Below are positions 34,820 to 45,985 of a stretch of 64,000 nt of DNA, piece by piece. The notes under the pieces were generated by a model. That model was not told where the DNA came from. It did no database searches and worked only from the letters and a program-made list of their open reading frames with translations. The position numbers and the translations under genes are program-made. This stretch comes from Gambelia wislizenii (taxonomy: Eukaryota; Chordata; Lepidosauria; Squamata; Crotaphytidae): the NCBI GenBank assembly GCA_030847615.1, contig JAUMIR010000004.1:104732001-104796000 (forward strand). The letters are read 5' to 3'. Numbering within the stretch: the stretch's first letter is position 1; every line of letters begins with the position of its first letter.

Positions 34820-34850
<31 letters not shown>

Positions 34851-36970
34851 GTGCTATAAAGAAGAAACTCTGGTGAAACAATTCAGTGATGTGAAATAGG
34901 TAAACATCTCTCTTTGGCTCTAGTTCAGTTGCACTGAGCTATGTTGGTTTTAATTCCTCTTTACTCTTTGTAAAGCCAGCATGCCTATTTAATTCATTTC
35001 ATATTCAAGACTATTAGCTCCAACATAGTGCCTTCTTGATTTTCTCCTCTTGTAAACATCACAAAGGTACAATGTTACCTGCAATCCTATACACATAAGG
35101 AACAAGTCACATTGAATTCAGTGGTGCTTTCTTCTGAATAGACTGTAGGATTGTACTGTCCACCATGCTCTTTGCATTTGCTCTCTAGGCTCATTAGATC
35201 TTGATCTTTGGGACATCACATGTTAAGAAATATCTGCTGTTGCAAGACACAATCTATACTAAGAGTCTGTACTCAACAGCAATTAGATATTTTAGCAGAA
35301 CTTTAGCAGGATGTTAATGTGGTGTAGGATCTTTGGATACTGCGATTTTCAAAAAAGAATTTATCTGGTTCTTTGGTAGAGGTAAGGGGAGAGTATAACA
35401 AATGTAGTGTTTCTTAGTTGAAATTGGTAGTCCCAATAATTCTGTTATGTTCCAGTACTTTTAAAAAACAAAAACAAAAAACAAGATGCTTTGAATAGGG
35501 GTGCAGATAGAATAGGCTATAACTCTTTGGTGTATGTGTGTGTGGGAGGTTTGGGAAGCTTATTGGGAATCTGCTGTCAGAAGACTAGAAAAGGCAGACC
35601 TATTGTATTTAGTGGAGATTGCCCGCACATAACAAACTTTCTTTCATAGCAGTGTACTGCCACAGGGGTGTTTTTGTCAAATTCTAGGGTTAATGCCTGT
35701 GTCCACAGCATGACAGCAAGGTTAGACTGATGCTTCTATAATACTCCCCAGCAACATTCAGATTGCAAGAGAAACTCCACAGTCAAATTGATGTGTCAGG
35801 TGTAGCTACTTTGAAACCTATTATTTTATTACCTGTTGGTCTTGTTATACTTCTGTTGAAAAAGAAGGGAGGTGGGAGACAAATCTCTGGTGGCCATCCC
35901 AGGAGAAAGCCAGGAACACTTTACTCTTGGATAGTCCCAAAGTAATTTCCTTACTTTTTTGGTTATCTCTGTTTTGGCTGTGTGGGTTCTTATGTTAACT
36001 TTAGATAACACTCAGGGTACTTTTTAAAAAATGAAAATCGTTCTCATACTTTACTGTATTTTGCTTCTTTCATCATCATCTCAGTGGGAGAAAACTGGCA
36101 TATTTGTTCAAGGATAAAGAGGGAGGCATAGGGTTTCCTATGAGTGCAGCTGAGTAATATCTCTGCAAACTGTTGTTCGATGGGCTAATCAAACATTTAT
36201 TATCCACTGTGGACCTTTGATCACTAGTACTCATTTGGAAAATAGTTCTATCCCTTTGGAGATTCATAACAGAAGCAGCTATTGTTGCCTGTGTTCTTAA
36301 ATACTCTCCTTGGTGATCAAGAGGTATTTTTGCTAACTGATCTACTTCCAATATCATGTTTCTCTGAATTGCATTGTCAGCAATGTGAGGTGGTGTCATG
36401 TCCCTGGTGCCATATAGATATTTAGGAAGATTTTCTTGCTGCATTAGTTACCTAGTTAGCATGCTTGGGCCTACTAGCAGTTACACCAGAGACTTGACAT
36501 GAGGAAAAGGCATGATGGGAGGCTGGGGGAGATTGGTATGTGTTAGTGAAAGTCTGTACAGTGTGTCAAGGCCGTTTCTCTTGGGAATGTTTAAGGAGTA
36601 TTGCATGGAGCTGATAGTACCAATTAACCAGGTGGTGGGTGGAGGGGAAACGAAACCTAAGGAATGTATTACCAAAGGACCTTTGGCGCCTAATTCTCAG
36701 ATCTGTCAATGCACTGTTACTGTTTGCGTCTATATCCTGAGACAATAAAGCATTTCAACTGATGCCTGTTGTTCTGGTGAGTGGATGTCAATGGAGTTCA
36801 TCACAGGTAGACTTATTTGAATTTTATGAACTATATGCACATCGGCAGTTCTACTGATAGCTTTTCCTGCAATTCCTTTCAAAAACATAATAATCCCAGG
36901 TTTATTCTCCAGCTAGTTATGTCAGTGAAAAGTCTTCTGTGTCTAAATGTATTTGTTATTGTGAAGTTTT
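33990..36970. other. Intronic, mostly unassigned
   Basis: Holds short repeats at about 34070-34157 and 35076-35157 and a (GT)n tract at 34820-34848. Open frames up to 122 codons (36076-36444, minus) show no recognisable domain. Confidence 0.4.
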
Positions 36971-36974
36971 CCTA

Positions 36975-37268
36975 GGGGAGCCCTGGTGGTGCAGTGGTTA
37001 AATGCCAGTACTGCAGCCACAACGTTGCAAGTTCTATCCCAAGGGTTGCAAGGTTCACTCAGCCTTCCATCCTTTCATATGGTAAAATGAGTACCCCGAT
37101 TCTGGGGGCAATTAGATAACACACATTGGAAACTGCTTAGTGCGTAGTGTGCTATAAAGTGGTGTAGATGTGTAAAGTGCTATTGCTTAACAATTTGTAA
37201 GCTGTTCTGAGAGCCTTTGTAGCTGAAGAGTGGGGTACAAATACCATAAATCAATAAATCAATAAATC
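36975..37268 (+). mobile_element. tRNA-derived SINE with LINE-like (ATAAATCA)n tail
   Basis: The head GAGCCCTGGTGGTGCAGTGG and GCAAGTTCTATCCCAAGG hold A- and B-box-like sequences. The middle CCTTCCATCCTTTCATATGG and the end TAAGCTGTTCTGAGAGCC to AGAGTGGGGTACAAATACC resemble an L2/CR1-type tail. A minus-strand relative is at 55945-56214. It differs from the Sauria SINEs in all parts. Confidence 0.85.
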
Positions 37269-37269
37269 T

Positions 37270-38484
37270 AGGCACTTATGCATTTGACCAGATGGAAAGA
37301 AGGATTTTCTTGAATAGTTCTGAATTTATGTAGGATCGGGCAGATGAACAGGTGTGAGCTTCATCTTCACTTCATATTCATATGTTCACATATTCACATG
37401 TATAGACAGCTGGGTAAGGACTGTTACAGTGCTCACTAACCTTAGTGTGTCTTACGTCTTACTGCAATTCATCCTATTGCCATACAGGTTATATTCCCTA
37501 GTTTTTTTGCTCTAGGCAGTTCACCTTTATTTGCCTTCTGGTACTAATCTTCCAAACATTGACATTTTCTGGTACAATTTGTTGACTGTGTGTCCTCTAG
37601 CAAAACTCTGTTGGGACTTCAGTTCTGAGGCATCATCGCTGTGGTCCTGGGGGAAGGGGGGAGAGTGAAAGTGGAGATTTCAGTGTTTTGGATTGATCCA
37701 GATGTCATGTAGGTAAAATCCCAGCTGTATTATATTCTAGTAATTCTCTTAGCATCAAACAATGTTTTTGTAAGAAAACTGGATTGAGTTACAAAAGTGT
37801 TTTTCTTTGGACAACTCAGAAAGCCCTTGTTAGATGTGATGCCAAGGAATACTAAATGAAGGTAAAATATTTTAAAATAAGTTGCTTGAGTTCTATTATT
37901 CAGACAAATTTTATGCTGAGAGTTGTCAGTAACATCAATAAGCTGATTTATATTCCTTAGCTGCAAGTCAGATTGTGAGATGAAGACTTAGGTAGGTGTA
38001 ATGCAACACAGTTTGGGCACTTTATAAATACAAAACACTGACCCACCATCATGGGCAGCTTGGATACAGAGGAGTTTTGTCACTCACTAGAGAGGGCCTT
38101 ATTGGGGTAGACGTTTTTTAAAAGTAGCATTTCCTAGCATGTACTTGACAAAATCAGAACTGGTTTATGAATTGTAAAGTCTGAGATCCTGTGTCTCAGA
38201 GAAGTAGCGTAGAAGTTCTTCTACATAAGGAACTATACTGTGTCTCCCCTCTCACTCCGCAAATGCTACCTTTTAGCTACAAGAGACTTCTTCCTCCATA
38301 GCCATTTAGTGACCAGTGGAGAGCTGGAAGCATTGGAGAAACATCTGTGCCCCTATCAGTGTAGGATGTCAGTTGTTCTGCATTTGGAGATGGGGGCATA
38401 GTAAGGTATTTTCCTTCTCTTCACTGGTCACTAAATAGCCAAGGAGAGGGAGCTATTGGGCTCATGCAGCTAAAAGGTGGAGAT
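37270..38484. other. Intronic, nothing assigned
   Basis: No exon or repeat family recognised in about 1.2 kb. Confidence 0.45.
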
Positions 38485-38990
38485 GATGGTGATGGTGATA
38501 TTTATTTATACCGTAATACCCTTTTCACCAAAGGGTGGAACATCAACATATACAATCATGGACAAAGACAATAAAATATAGCACTATAAATATACATGAA
38601 ATAAATTCCCCAACACCATCTCAGCAACCTTAGGCTGAGCAGCTTAATCCAGCAAATCAAAGAGGAGGGTCCAACCCTTTAAGAAAATGGGTAAAATCCT
38701 CCTCAAACTTGAAATCCAAAGGAAGACAGTTCCACAAATGCAGAGCCAGATCCTGAAAAGCTTGCAGCCTTGATAGATCCATATGCATTGGTGAAACAGC
38801 CAATAATCCTTTCCCTGTAGATCTTAAATTTCTAGCTGGTACATACCATGCTAGACAAGCTACCAGATACTGGGGGAGGTTAGAGCACAGAGCCTTAAAT
38901 ACCAGAACCAAAAGTTTAAAATGGGCCCTGGCTTGAACCAGTAGCCAGTGAAGGGATCTATGAGGAGAAGAAATATGTGAATATTTAGGG
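38485..38990 (-). mobile_element. LINE C-terminal fragment (CR1/L2 group)
   Basis: Minus-strand frame with LHWLLVQARAHFKLLVLVFK, ALCSNLPQYLVACLAWYVPA, RNLRSTGKGLLAVSP and LWNCLPLDFKFEEDFTHFLK: the post-RT C-terminus of a CR1/L2-type LINE, then its 3' UTR down to about 38485. Frame open but 5'-truncated. Confidence 0.8.
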
Positions 38991-38999
38991 AGAGTTAGT

Positions 39000-39030
<31 letters not shown>

Positions 39031-39058
39031 GCTTGCTTGCTTGCTTGCTTGGGGGGGG
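39000..39058. repeat. (GT)n(TTGC)n microsatellite with G-run
   Basis: GT to 39024, then tetranucleotide TTGC units to about 39050, then eight Gs. Unassigned intronic DNA follows to 39254. Confidence 0.9.
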
Positions 39059-39254
39059 TATGATCATTAGATGAGGTCAGTAGAGAATTGCAACCTCCAC
39101 AATGACCCAAAACAGTGACTTACAGTTGAGTTTACTCCACTATTAAGTCACTAACAAGAGTTCAGTCTGTAGATCGGTCTCAGAATTCTGTTTCTTCAAA
39201 GAAAGTCCTTGACTGAATTGTGAGTTTCATAGGTAGTTAGTACCAACCATTATA

Positions 39255-39484
39255 TAGTTGTCCCTCCGTATCCATGGATTTGGCATCCATGGATTTAAGT
39301 ATTCATGGCTTGAAAATATTCCCCAAAAAATAATAATCCAGAAAACAAACCTTGATTTTGCCATCTTATATAAGGGACACCATTTTGCTATGCCATTGCA
39401 TATAATGGGACTTGGGTATTCATGGATTTTGGTATCCACAGGGGGTCCTGGAACCAAACCGCAACGAATATGAAGGGACAACTG
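39255..39484. mobile_element. Tigger-like MITE
   Basis: TAGTTGTCCCTCCGTATCC at the left and the inverse of ATATGAAGGGACAACTG at the right, flanked by TA on both sides. The interior (GAAAATATTCCCC; TATAAGGGACACCATTTTGC) matches 3401-3630 in reverse orientation. Confidence 0.88.
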
Positions 39485-39486
39485 TA

Positions 39487-40168
39487 TTTTTGGTAATTGC
39501 TGGAAGAGTGAAACCAAATGTATGTAGTAGATATTGATGGCTTTGTATGTAGTAGGTATTGATGACTTATTATAGTCACACATATTTACTATAAAAAGTT
39601 CCAAAAAGAAACTTGCGGTAGGTATGTATGATTTGGACAATTGAGGTATTTATTTGGCAAATGTGTGGTGTTAGCCTTCAAAACAACTTACTGAAATATC
39701 AGGTGAATATTATTTACATATTTCATGTCTCTTTTAGTTACTAGTCAGTGTTAAGGAAGCTGTGTGAACAAGAATTTTAAAGGGCCTTACTGCCCATTTG
39801 ATATACAGATGGGCTTTGCTTATGGTAAAAACTAGAGAGACAAATTGTCACCCATCTCTGTCAAAAATTGTTTCATATTTATTTTAGATGTACACCTAAA
39901 TTATTATCTTTTTAAAATTATTTAACACACACAAAAATAAAAAATGAACAAAACGAACACTCTTTGGGGAAAGCTAGTAAGAAGAAGTGTACAGTCACAA
40001 TACTACATTAGCTATGAGAGGAAATTAATTAATTTGTATGCCACCAACAAGGTTGTGGTTATACAAGGACACCAAACTGCTTCAAACATGTCATTGTCTT
40101 TTTGTTCTTTTGCTTGTCTAATCTGCTAGGTCAACTTCTCTGTTACACCTAAATTCCAGTGCTAATTT
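39487..40168. other. Intronic, nothing assigned
   Basis: AT-rich DNA without a recognised exon or repeat. It ends at the L1 target site. Confidence 0.45.
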
Positions 40169-40189
40169 ATAAAGTGTGAATGCATTTTC

Positions 40190-41364
40190 CAGATTTTCAG
40201 CTATATTATCAAGCAAACAGTCTAGAATGGGTTCTGGAATGGATTACGCTAAACAATAATAGACTTTTACAACTGGAGGGTTTTAACCTACGGTTTGGTT
40301 GGCACGGCTACTTATGGTTTGATAAAGCATCAATCCATAAGGAATTTCACCATCACTATGTTAGACGTGCATTAATAAAAGTCTGGATGAAATATAAGAA
40401 AATACTCTGCCCAAAGATACCTTTATGGTTGTCAATACATGAGGCCTTTCACAAAAGAGAAAATCTATATAATGATAGATGGTTGACTTATAAAGAGGTT
40501 TTGAGACGAGATGGAAGAATAGTTAGGATGAAAACACAAGAAGAATTAAAAGTGGAGGGCATAGATTGTCATTGGTTTCTTCACAGACAACTAACAGAGA
40601 AGTTTAAGAAAGACATCAAGGTAGAAGAAATTGAATTTGAGACAACGGAATTTGATAAAATCTTGCAAGGAGGAAGGGAGAAAACGGTGTCTAAAATGTA
40701 TAAACTGTTATTAAAAATAAACTTAGAACAAGAAAGAATAAAAACCTATATGATAAAACGGTCTCAAGATTTAGGTTATGAAATTCAATTGGAACACTGG
40801 GAAAGAGTATGGAACAAAAATTTAGCATTTACAAGAAGTTATAACTTAAAAGAAAACTATTATAAATCTCTGTATAGATGGTACTTGACGCCAGAAAGAT
40901 TATCGAGAATATATAAAAACACCTCAGAGATATGTTGGAGATGTAAGAAGAACAGAGGTACTTATTATCATATGTGGTGGAGATGTGAGGAGATAAAGAA
41001 GTACTGGAGTAAGATTCATAAGATTATCATCAAAACCTTAGAAGTGGATTTTAATTGTGATCCAGAGATATATTTATTAAATATGCTTCATAATGTAACG
41101 CAATGGAAAAAAGGGAATTTTTCAAGGATCCTCCTATATATGATAACAGCTGCGAGGATTAATCTTGCAAAAAATTGGAAAAGCCAACAAACTCTGACAA
41201 TGGAAGGTTGGTGTATAAAGTTACATGAGATGTATGAGATGGATAAATTGACGATGTTGTTAGAAGGGAAAAAAACTTATAAAAACTATAAAGACTGGGA
41301 AATTGTAACCCCACTCTGGAAAGAAATTTGGGGTGATTGTGTAATAGTAAATATCGAGATTTAA
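40190..41364 (+). pseudogene. L1 ORF2 C-terminal region (5'-truncated, frame open)
   Basis: About 390 codons without a stop, starting inside ORF2 at PDFQLYYQANSLEWVLEWI, the part after the reverse transcriptase. The apparent ATG at 40180 lies in the host target duplication, so it is not the element's start. It ends with the Cys-rich C-terminal motif of L1-clade ORF2 (CWRCKKNRGTYYHMWWRC) and a tail rich in Lys and Trp. Neither endonuclease nor RT is present, so no mobilising enzyme could be made. Codons are AT-rich as in vertebrate L1s. It is an element remnant and not a host gene. Confidence 0.93.
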
Positions 41365-41679
41365 CTTGGAAAGGAGGAGCTTTATATAGCAGTAAATTGT
41401 AAAGATATGAATGAAAAGTTAAAATAGATGAAGCCGCAACAGAATCAAGATTGCAAAGTGGGGCAGAGGGGGAGAAGAGGTGTGTAATTATAACACAAGA
41501 TAAGAAGTAAAAAGGGAGTATACTGTGATAAATGTTGTAAATGTTGAAGTTAAGTGTAAAGCTTTGTGGAATGACTTGGAGTTGAAATGATAGAATGGAT
41601 GGGAATGTAAAATGTGAATGCGAAATATGTGTTTTTTATTTAAAATGAAAATGAAATAAAAAATATATCCCCCCAAAAA
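40190..41679 (+). mobile_element. Recent 5'-truncated L1 insertion
   Basis: The element is bounded by identical 21-bp flanks (40169-40189 and 41680-41700, core AAAGTGTGAATGCATTTTC). It carries the end of L1 ORF2 (to 41364), a 3' UTR of about 300 bp and an A-rich tail (AATGAAATAAAAAATATATC, then CCCCAAAAAA). Perfect target duplication and an undamaged frame indicate a recent insertion. It lies about 670 bp upstream of the first FGGY coding exon, in sense orientation. Confidence 0.95.
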
Positions 41680-41861
41680 ATAAAGTGTGAATGCATTTTC
41701 AAATACTTAAATGGCACAGGAACACCTACTGAGAAGAGTGATCATGTCTCTGTGTGTGTGTGCCCTGAGAAAAAACTATTTTTAAAAATGTTATCTGTGT
41801 GATTCTAGATATGTTTGACAGCCTTCATTCCTAACTTAACTGCAATAAAGATCATAAAGTA

Positions 41862-42101
41862 CAGTGGGCCTTGGTATCTGCTGAGGTTTGGTTTCAGGAC
41901 CCCTCCCCCCCCGGTAGATACAAAAATCTGTGGATGCTTATGTCCTATTATATACAAAGGCATAGTAAAATGGTGTCCCTTATATAACATAGCAAGCAGC
42001 AAGTTTTGCTTCTTGGATTTTTTTGGGGGGAGGGGGGATATTTTCAAGCTGTAGATGGTAAAATCCATGGACACCAAAACCATGGATATGGAGGGCGACT
42101 G
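41862..42101. mobile_element. Tigger-like MITE close to the FGGY exon
   Basis: CAGTGGGCCTTGGTATCTGC at the left and the inverse of GGATATGGAGGGCGACTG at the right, flanked by TA (41860-41861; 42102-42103). About 265 bp upstream of the exon 2 acceptor. Confidence 0.88.
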
Positions 42102-42366
42102 TACTTCATAAGGTAAGTGCTGTGTACTGAATGACAAAAAAGGATGATGTTGTTATTGTAGTCACATCACATGTCTAGCATATTTGGCTTATGGTGTAGC
42201 CAAACTATCATCAGTACCCAAACACTGTATTTTGTTAATCTATTGTGACACTGAACAGTGGTCATTGTGAACATCATGACAGTAAACAGCGGTCATAAAA
42301 TAATCAACCTTTATCTGAGTAAAGTATATTTTAAAAATCCAGTTTTTCTTTTCCTATCATCCAAAG

Positions 42367-42578
42367 GTCTGTTCAAAATGAAAAGCGAGAACCTGGAACC
42401 AGTAAATTACTATGTTGGAATTGATGTTGGCACAGCAAGCGTCCGTGCGGCTTTGGTAGACCAGCTTGGGACAGTAGTGGCTTACGCAGACCAGCCAATT
42501 CAAATTTGGGCACCACAGCCAGACCACTATGAGCAATCCTCTGATGACATCTGGGCTGCATGTTGTATAGTCACAAAG
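42367..42578 (+). CDS. FGGY: FGGY exon 2, first coding exon (coding 42378-42578)
   Basis: FGGY is a sugar kinase of the FGGY family; the human protein and its yeast homologue have been shown to phosphorylate D-ribulose. This exon encodes residues 1-67. The N-terminal ATP-binding motif is plain: [19 protein letters not shown], the phosphate-1 loop of the actin-like kinase fold. It is followed by [18 protein letters not shown], a conserved stretch of the family. The start at 42378 is chosen because it is the first ATG after the acceptor AG (42365-42366, behind a pyrimidine tract), has A at -3, and gives a protein start close to the known family length. The donor is AAAG|GTACAG at 42579, phase 0. 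An open frame continues to 42638 past the donor but ceases to resemble the family there. Confidence 0.95.
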
Positions 42579-44596
42579 GTACAGACAGAGATATTCCCTG
42601 TGAATTCTGTGCCACAAGCTGTGAGGCAACTTGTCTAATGAGCATGGACAACCCTCTGCTCCTTTTATCATATTGAGCTGTTTTCTCTCATACAAATAAT
42701 AATAATAAAAGATTCAAGGGGGGCTGAGATAACTAGTGACATTTACCAACCAATGTCTTGGGGGTTTCTAATTTCTAGAAATCTGAGCTTCTTTATTCCA
42801 GATACATCCATATAATAGGCAAACTGTTAGTTTCAAAGTTTAACAGCAGCTTCTGACATATATGCCTTGTACCAATCACAGCTACAATGCTTTATCATAT
42901 GTACTGCTGCTGCTTCCAGATACCCTTCTGTCATTCTCAGGCTTTTTCCTTTGTGTTTCCTCTAAAATGAAATATAACAAAATCCTGCTGAAAAACTTTA
43001 GTGAACTTAGCTTGTATTTCTTTTTAATTTGGGAAACAGAATGGCTGAGAATGTTTAAGTTTTAAAATTCAGGAATAGTGTGTGAGAAGGGTGCTTGGTC
43101 TTTTCGGTGGGAGAAAATGATAAAATCTTTTGCTTATGATAACAAGCAGAGACAAAATGTCACTTATCTGTTTTTTACATTCCCCAGAATGAAAGAATTC
43201 AAGCAGCTGTTCATAATATTTTATCTTGAATAGGTATTAAGAGTGCCCCTCTTATTTCACACATGAAATATGGACAGGCAAAAGGTATTGTGTGCTGGTC
43301 TACAATCTATAGAAGAAAACTTCTATGTGCAAAATCACAGAAAAATTAAGAGAATGCTGCACTAAAAGAGCATTAGTTTAAAATGTGATAACTATAATGT
43401 AAATCTTTTAAGCCTTGGAGCGATAACTGTAACTAATTACTTTTATGAAATAACTTTTCAGGCTGTGGGGTCTCTTTACAAGACAGCTGAAATTTAACTA
43501 AGAGTGCTGCATGCAAAATCAAAAGCAGTTGCTCTGTTCTGTCTCCTGTGTTTCATTAGTTAATCAAGAACTGCTCTTTGGATCTCGCTGTGGATAGTCT
43601 GACCTTGATTGACAGCGTGCATCAGGGTAGGGAGCCCTTTAACACTTTACAAAAAGCTCTGGGCTTGGAGAACTCAATGTTCAGAGGCTGACTCTCTTTA
43701 AATATGTATGAGATGCCTGGTAATTCATAGTTGGACAGTTCACTCTTCTCTTGTTATTGATCAGCCTTTTCAAATATTAATGAGCCATGCTCTACAGTGA
43801 GTGTCCTAAAGAAGACAGAGAAATATGGGTTGGGCCCAGAGCAATTGCTGTGTGAATAATGAAACAAAAGATTCTTGTTCATCTCTCATCCCCCTTCACC
43901 TAATTTAATTTTTATTTAAGTTTTCTAACATACCCAAGCAGTAGGAGCTAATCCCAATTGTTAATGCCAAGCTGAGTAGTCTTACTTGAATAAATGAGGT
44001 TCTTGTAAGTATTGACATACCGACTTCCCATTGATTTAATGGATCTAGTCCAAATTGGATTTTGCCTTAGATACTTATGTAAAATAATGATGTGTGTAAA
44101 ACTAGGACTGCTCAAAATGGTGGCTATCATCTTGAAGCTGTTTCATTTACTGAAAAAACATGTTTGGATATGTCATTATTTTCAGCAAAATAGAAAGACT
44201 GATAATGTATTTCAAAAGCCCTGAGAAGCTTCATTGAGTTCACTGGGAAGTACTCTGAAATAAATATGCTGAAAAATCAGTGTGACAAAGTTGCTAGTTT
44301 ACCAAATTATTTCACAAAACCTTTCCTTTTTGAATTTTACATTTTTAAAATCATCATGCCAAGAAAGAGCACTGCTTGGCTGAATCCTTACACCCACCAT
44401 GGGTTCTGGTATTTGCCAGCTCCTATAACTGAGGCCTTATGTGAGGGAAGAGGGAGATTTTTCCAGAGTGGATGGAGTACAGTAGACCCATAGCCCACAT
44501 TGTGTCTCACTAGTTTCATTGAGCTAACTAGTGCCTGAATATGTTCAACAAGGTAAATTGAATTAAGATGAATTAGCAGTGCTTGTGTATATTTGT

Positions 44597-44919
44597 CGGC
44601 CTGCCGGACGAGATCCGTCTTATTACCACCTTAGACAGCTTTAAAAAAGCTGTCAAGACGGATCTTTTCCGGCAGGCTTTTCCTGAATAACGATCCCGGC
44701 CTAAGACTCGGCTGTCCTTTCTAAGCAGCAACTAGATTTTTTAACCATTGTATGTTTTATTTTTTGTCTTTCTAATTTATATATTTTTAATTATTGTATG
44801 TTTTTAATCTTCTATAATTTAATATTATTTTAAGGGTGGGTTAGGGTACTAGGACTATGGAGTTTTTATATTGTAAGCTGCCCCGATTGCATTGCAGAGG
44901 GGCGGGATAGAAATAAAAT

Positions 44920-44955
<36 letters not shown>

Positions 44956-44957
44956 CA
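44597..44957 (+). mobile_element. LINE 3' end with (TTA)n tail (CR1/L2 group)
   Basis: Begins in the C-terminal codons (CTGCCGGACGAGATCCGTCT gives LPDEIRL; the next words encode TTLDSFKKAVKTDLFRQAFP-like sequence), then a 3' UTR ending GGGGCGGGATAGAAATAAAA and (TTA)n. It is the same family as the minus-strand copy at 54957-55580, which keeps more of the frame. Confidence 0.85.
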
Positions 44958-45953
44958 GACTGTATACTATTTTTTGTTGATTGGTCTTGATTTTTTGGTA
45001 TTATGAACCAACTTGAAAGCCGTTAATAGAAAGATGGAATATTAATTTGACAAGAATTTATATTTGCAGCAGTATTAAAAATAAGACTAATCATAGTAAT
45101 GATAAATAGGAATGATAAAGGTTCACAAAATTATCTTCATTGACATTCTCAAAATAGGGGGAAATAGGTTCTACTGTTTTCTGTCAGCAGGTCTCAGATA
45201 CTGTCCATTACTAGTCGCTGTGGTGTAACAATATTTAATTGGCAAAGGCAGAAAATTTAGATGATGAGGTCACATGCAATTATTCTCTGTATATTTATGA
45301 AAAACTGTTGCGTAGAAACCTGAGTGAATTAAGAATGCTAAAGTTTACTGAAATTATTCTGGCTTAAATTTCAGATGGAATCCTGTTGGGCAATTATGCT
45401 AGCACATCTCCTGTTTCTAACCTTGTGTAAGAATGTATCTAGTACCTCCTCATGGAGCTAGTTTACAAGTCTCCCTCTCTTCAGCTCTATTATTTCTATG
45501 TACAGTCCAGTAACAGATAGATTGTGCCCTTTCTTTCAATTTCTGCCATCTCTTTTCAGTTGGAAAAGTTGGATGAAGGAATTGGTGATTCTCTCCCCAC
45601 CCCCTGCCCTGCTGCTTAAATTTCACTGTTTCTGACCCACATGGCCAAAATAACCATTGATTGGATGCAGAGTTCGTTGGAAAACTGCCAGTCAGATTCT
45701 GTGCCACCGCCAGGATGGCTGACCTCAAGGCTGCTGTGCATTCTCATATAAGTGGGCAGGTGGCATTTTCCACGATGCCAGCTTTCAACAGAACCTGGCC
45801 TGAGGCTGAAATTCTGTGTACACATATCTGGGAGTAAGACCCGCTGAAAACATAATATCTGTCTTCAGAATATACATGTATAGGATTACACTTTTTGCTA
45901 TACATTATAATATTAGAAGATAGCTTGTGAACATCCCCTGACATCATATCTTC

Positions 45954-45955
<2 letters not shown>

Positions 45956-45984
<29 letters not shown>
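45956..45984. repeat. (AAT)n microsatellite
   Basis: Uninterrupted trinucleotide tract in FGGY intron 2. Confidence 0.9.

Positions 45985-45985
<1 letters not shown>

Larger units (their letters stand above)
21004..42366 (+). other. FGGY: FGGY intron 1 (inferred)
   Basis: If 21003 is the end of exon 1, this roughly 21.4-kb stretch is intron 1, from GTAAGTG to the acceptor AG at 42365-42366. It is packed with the transposable elements listed separately. No other cellular exon was recognised within it. The intron call rests on the exon 1 assignment, which is inferred. Confidence 0.5.

Noticed and set aside
40180..41364. 394-codon open frame as a host gene
   Set aside because: Its ATG lies in the L1 target duplication and the protein is the C-terminal part of L1 ORF2.
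42579..42638. Extension of the FGGY exon 2 frame to the next stop
   Set aside because: Similarity to FGGY ends exactly at the GTACAG donor, and exon 3 continues the protein with no gap.
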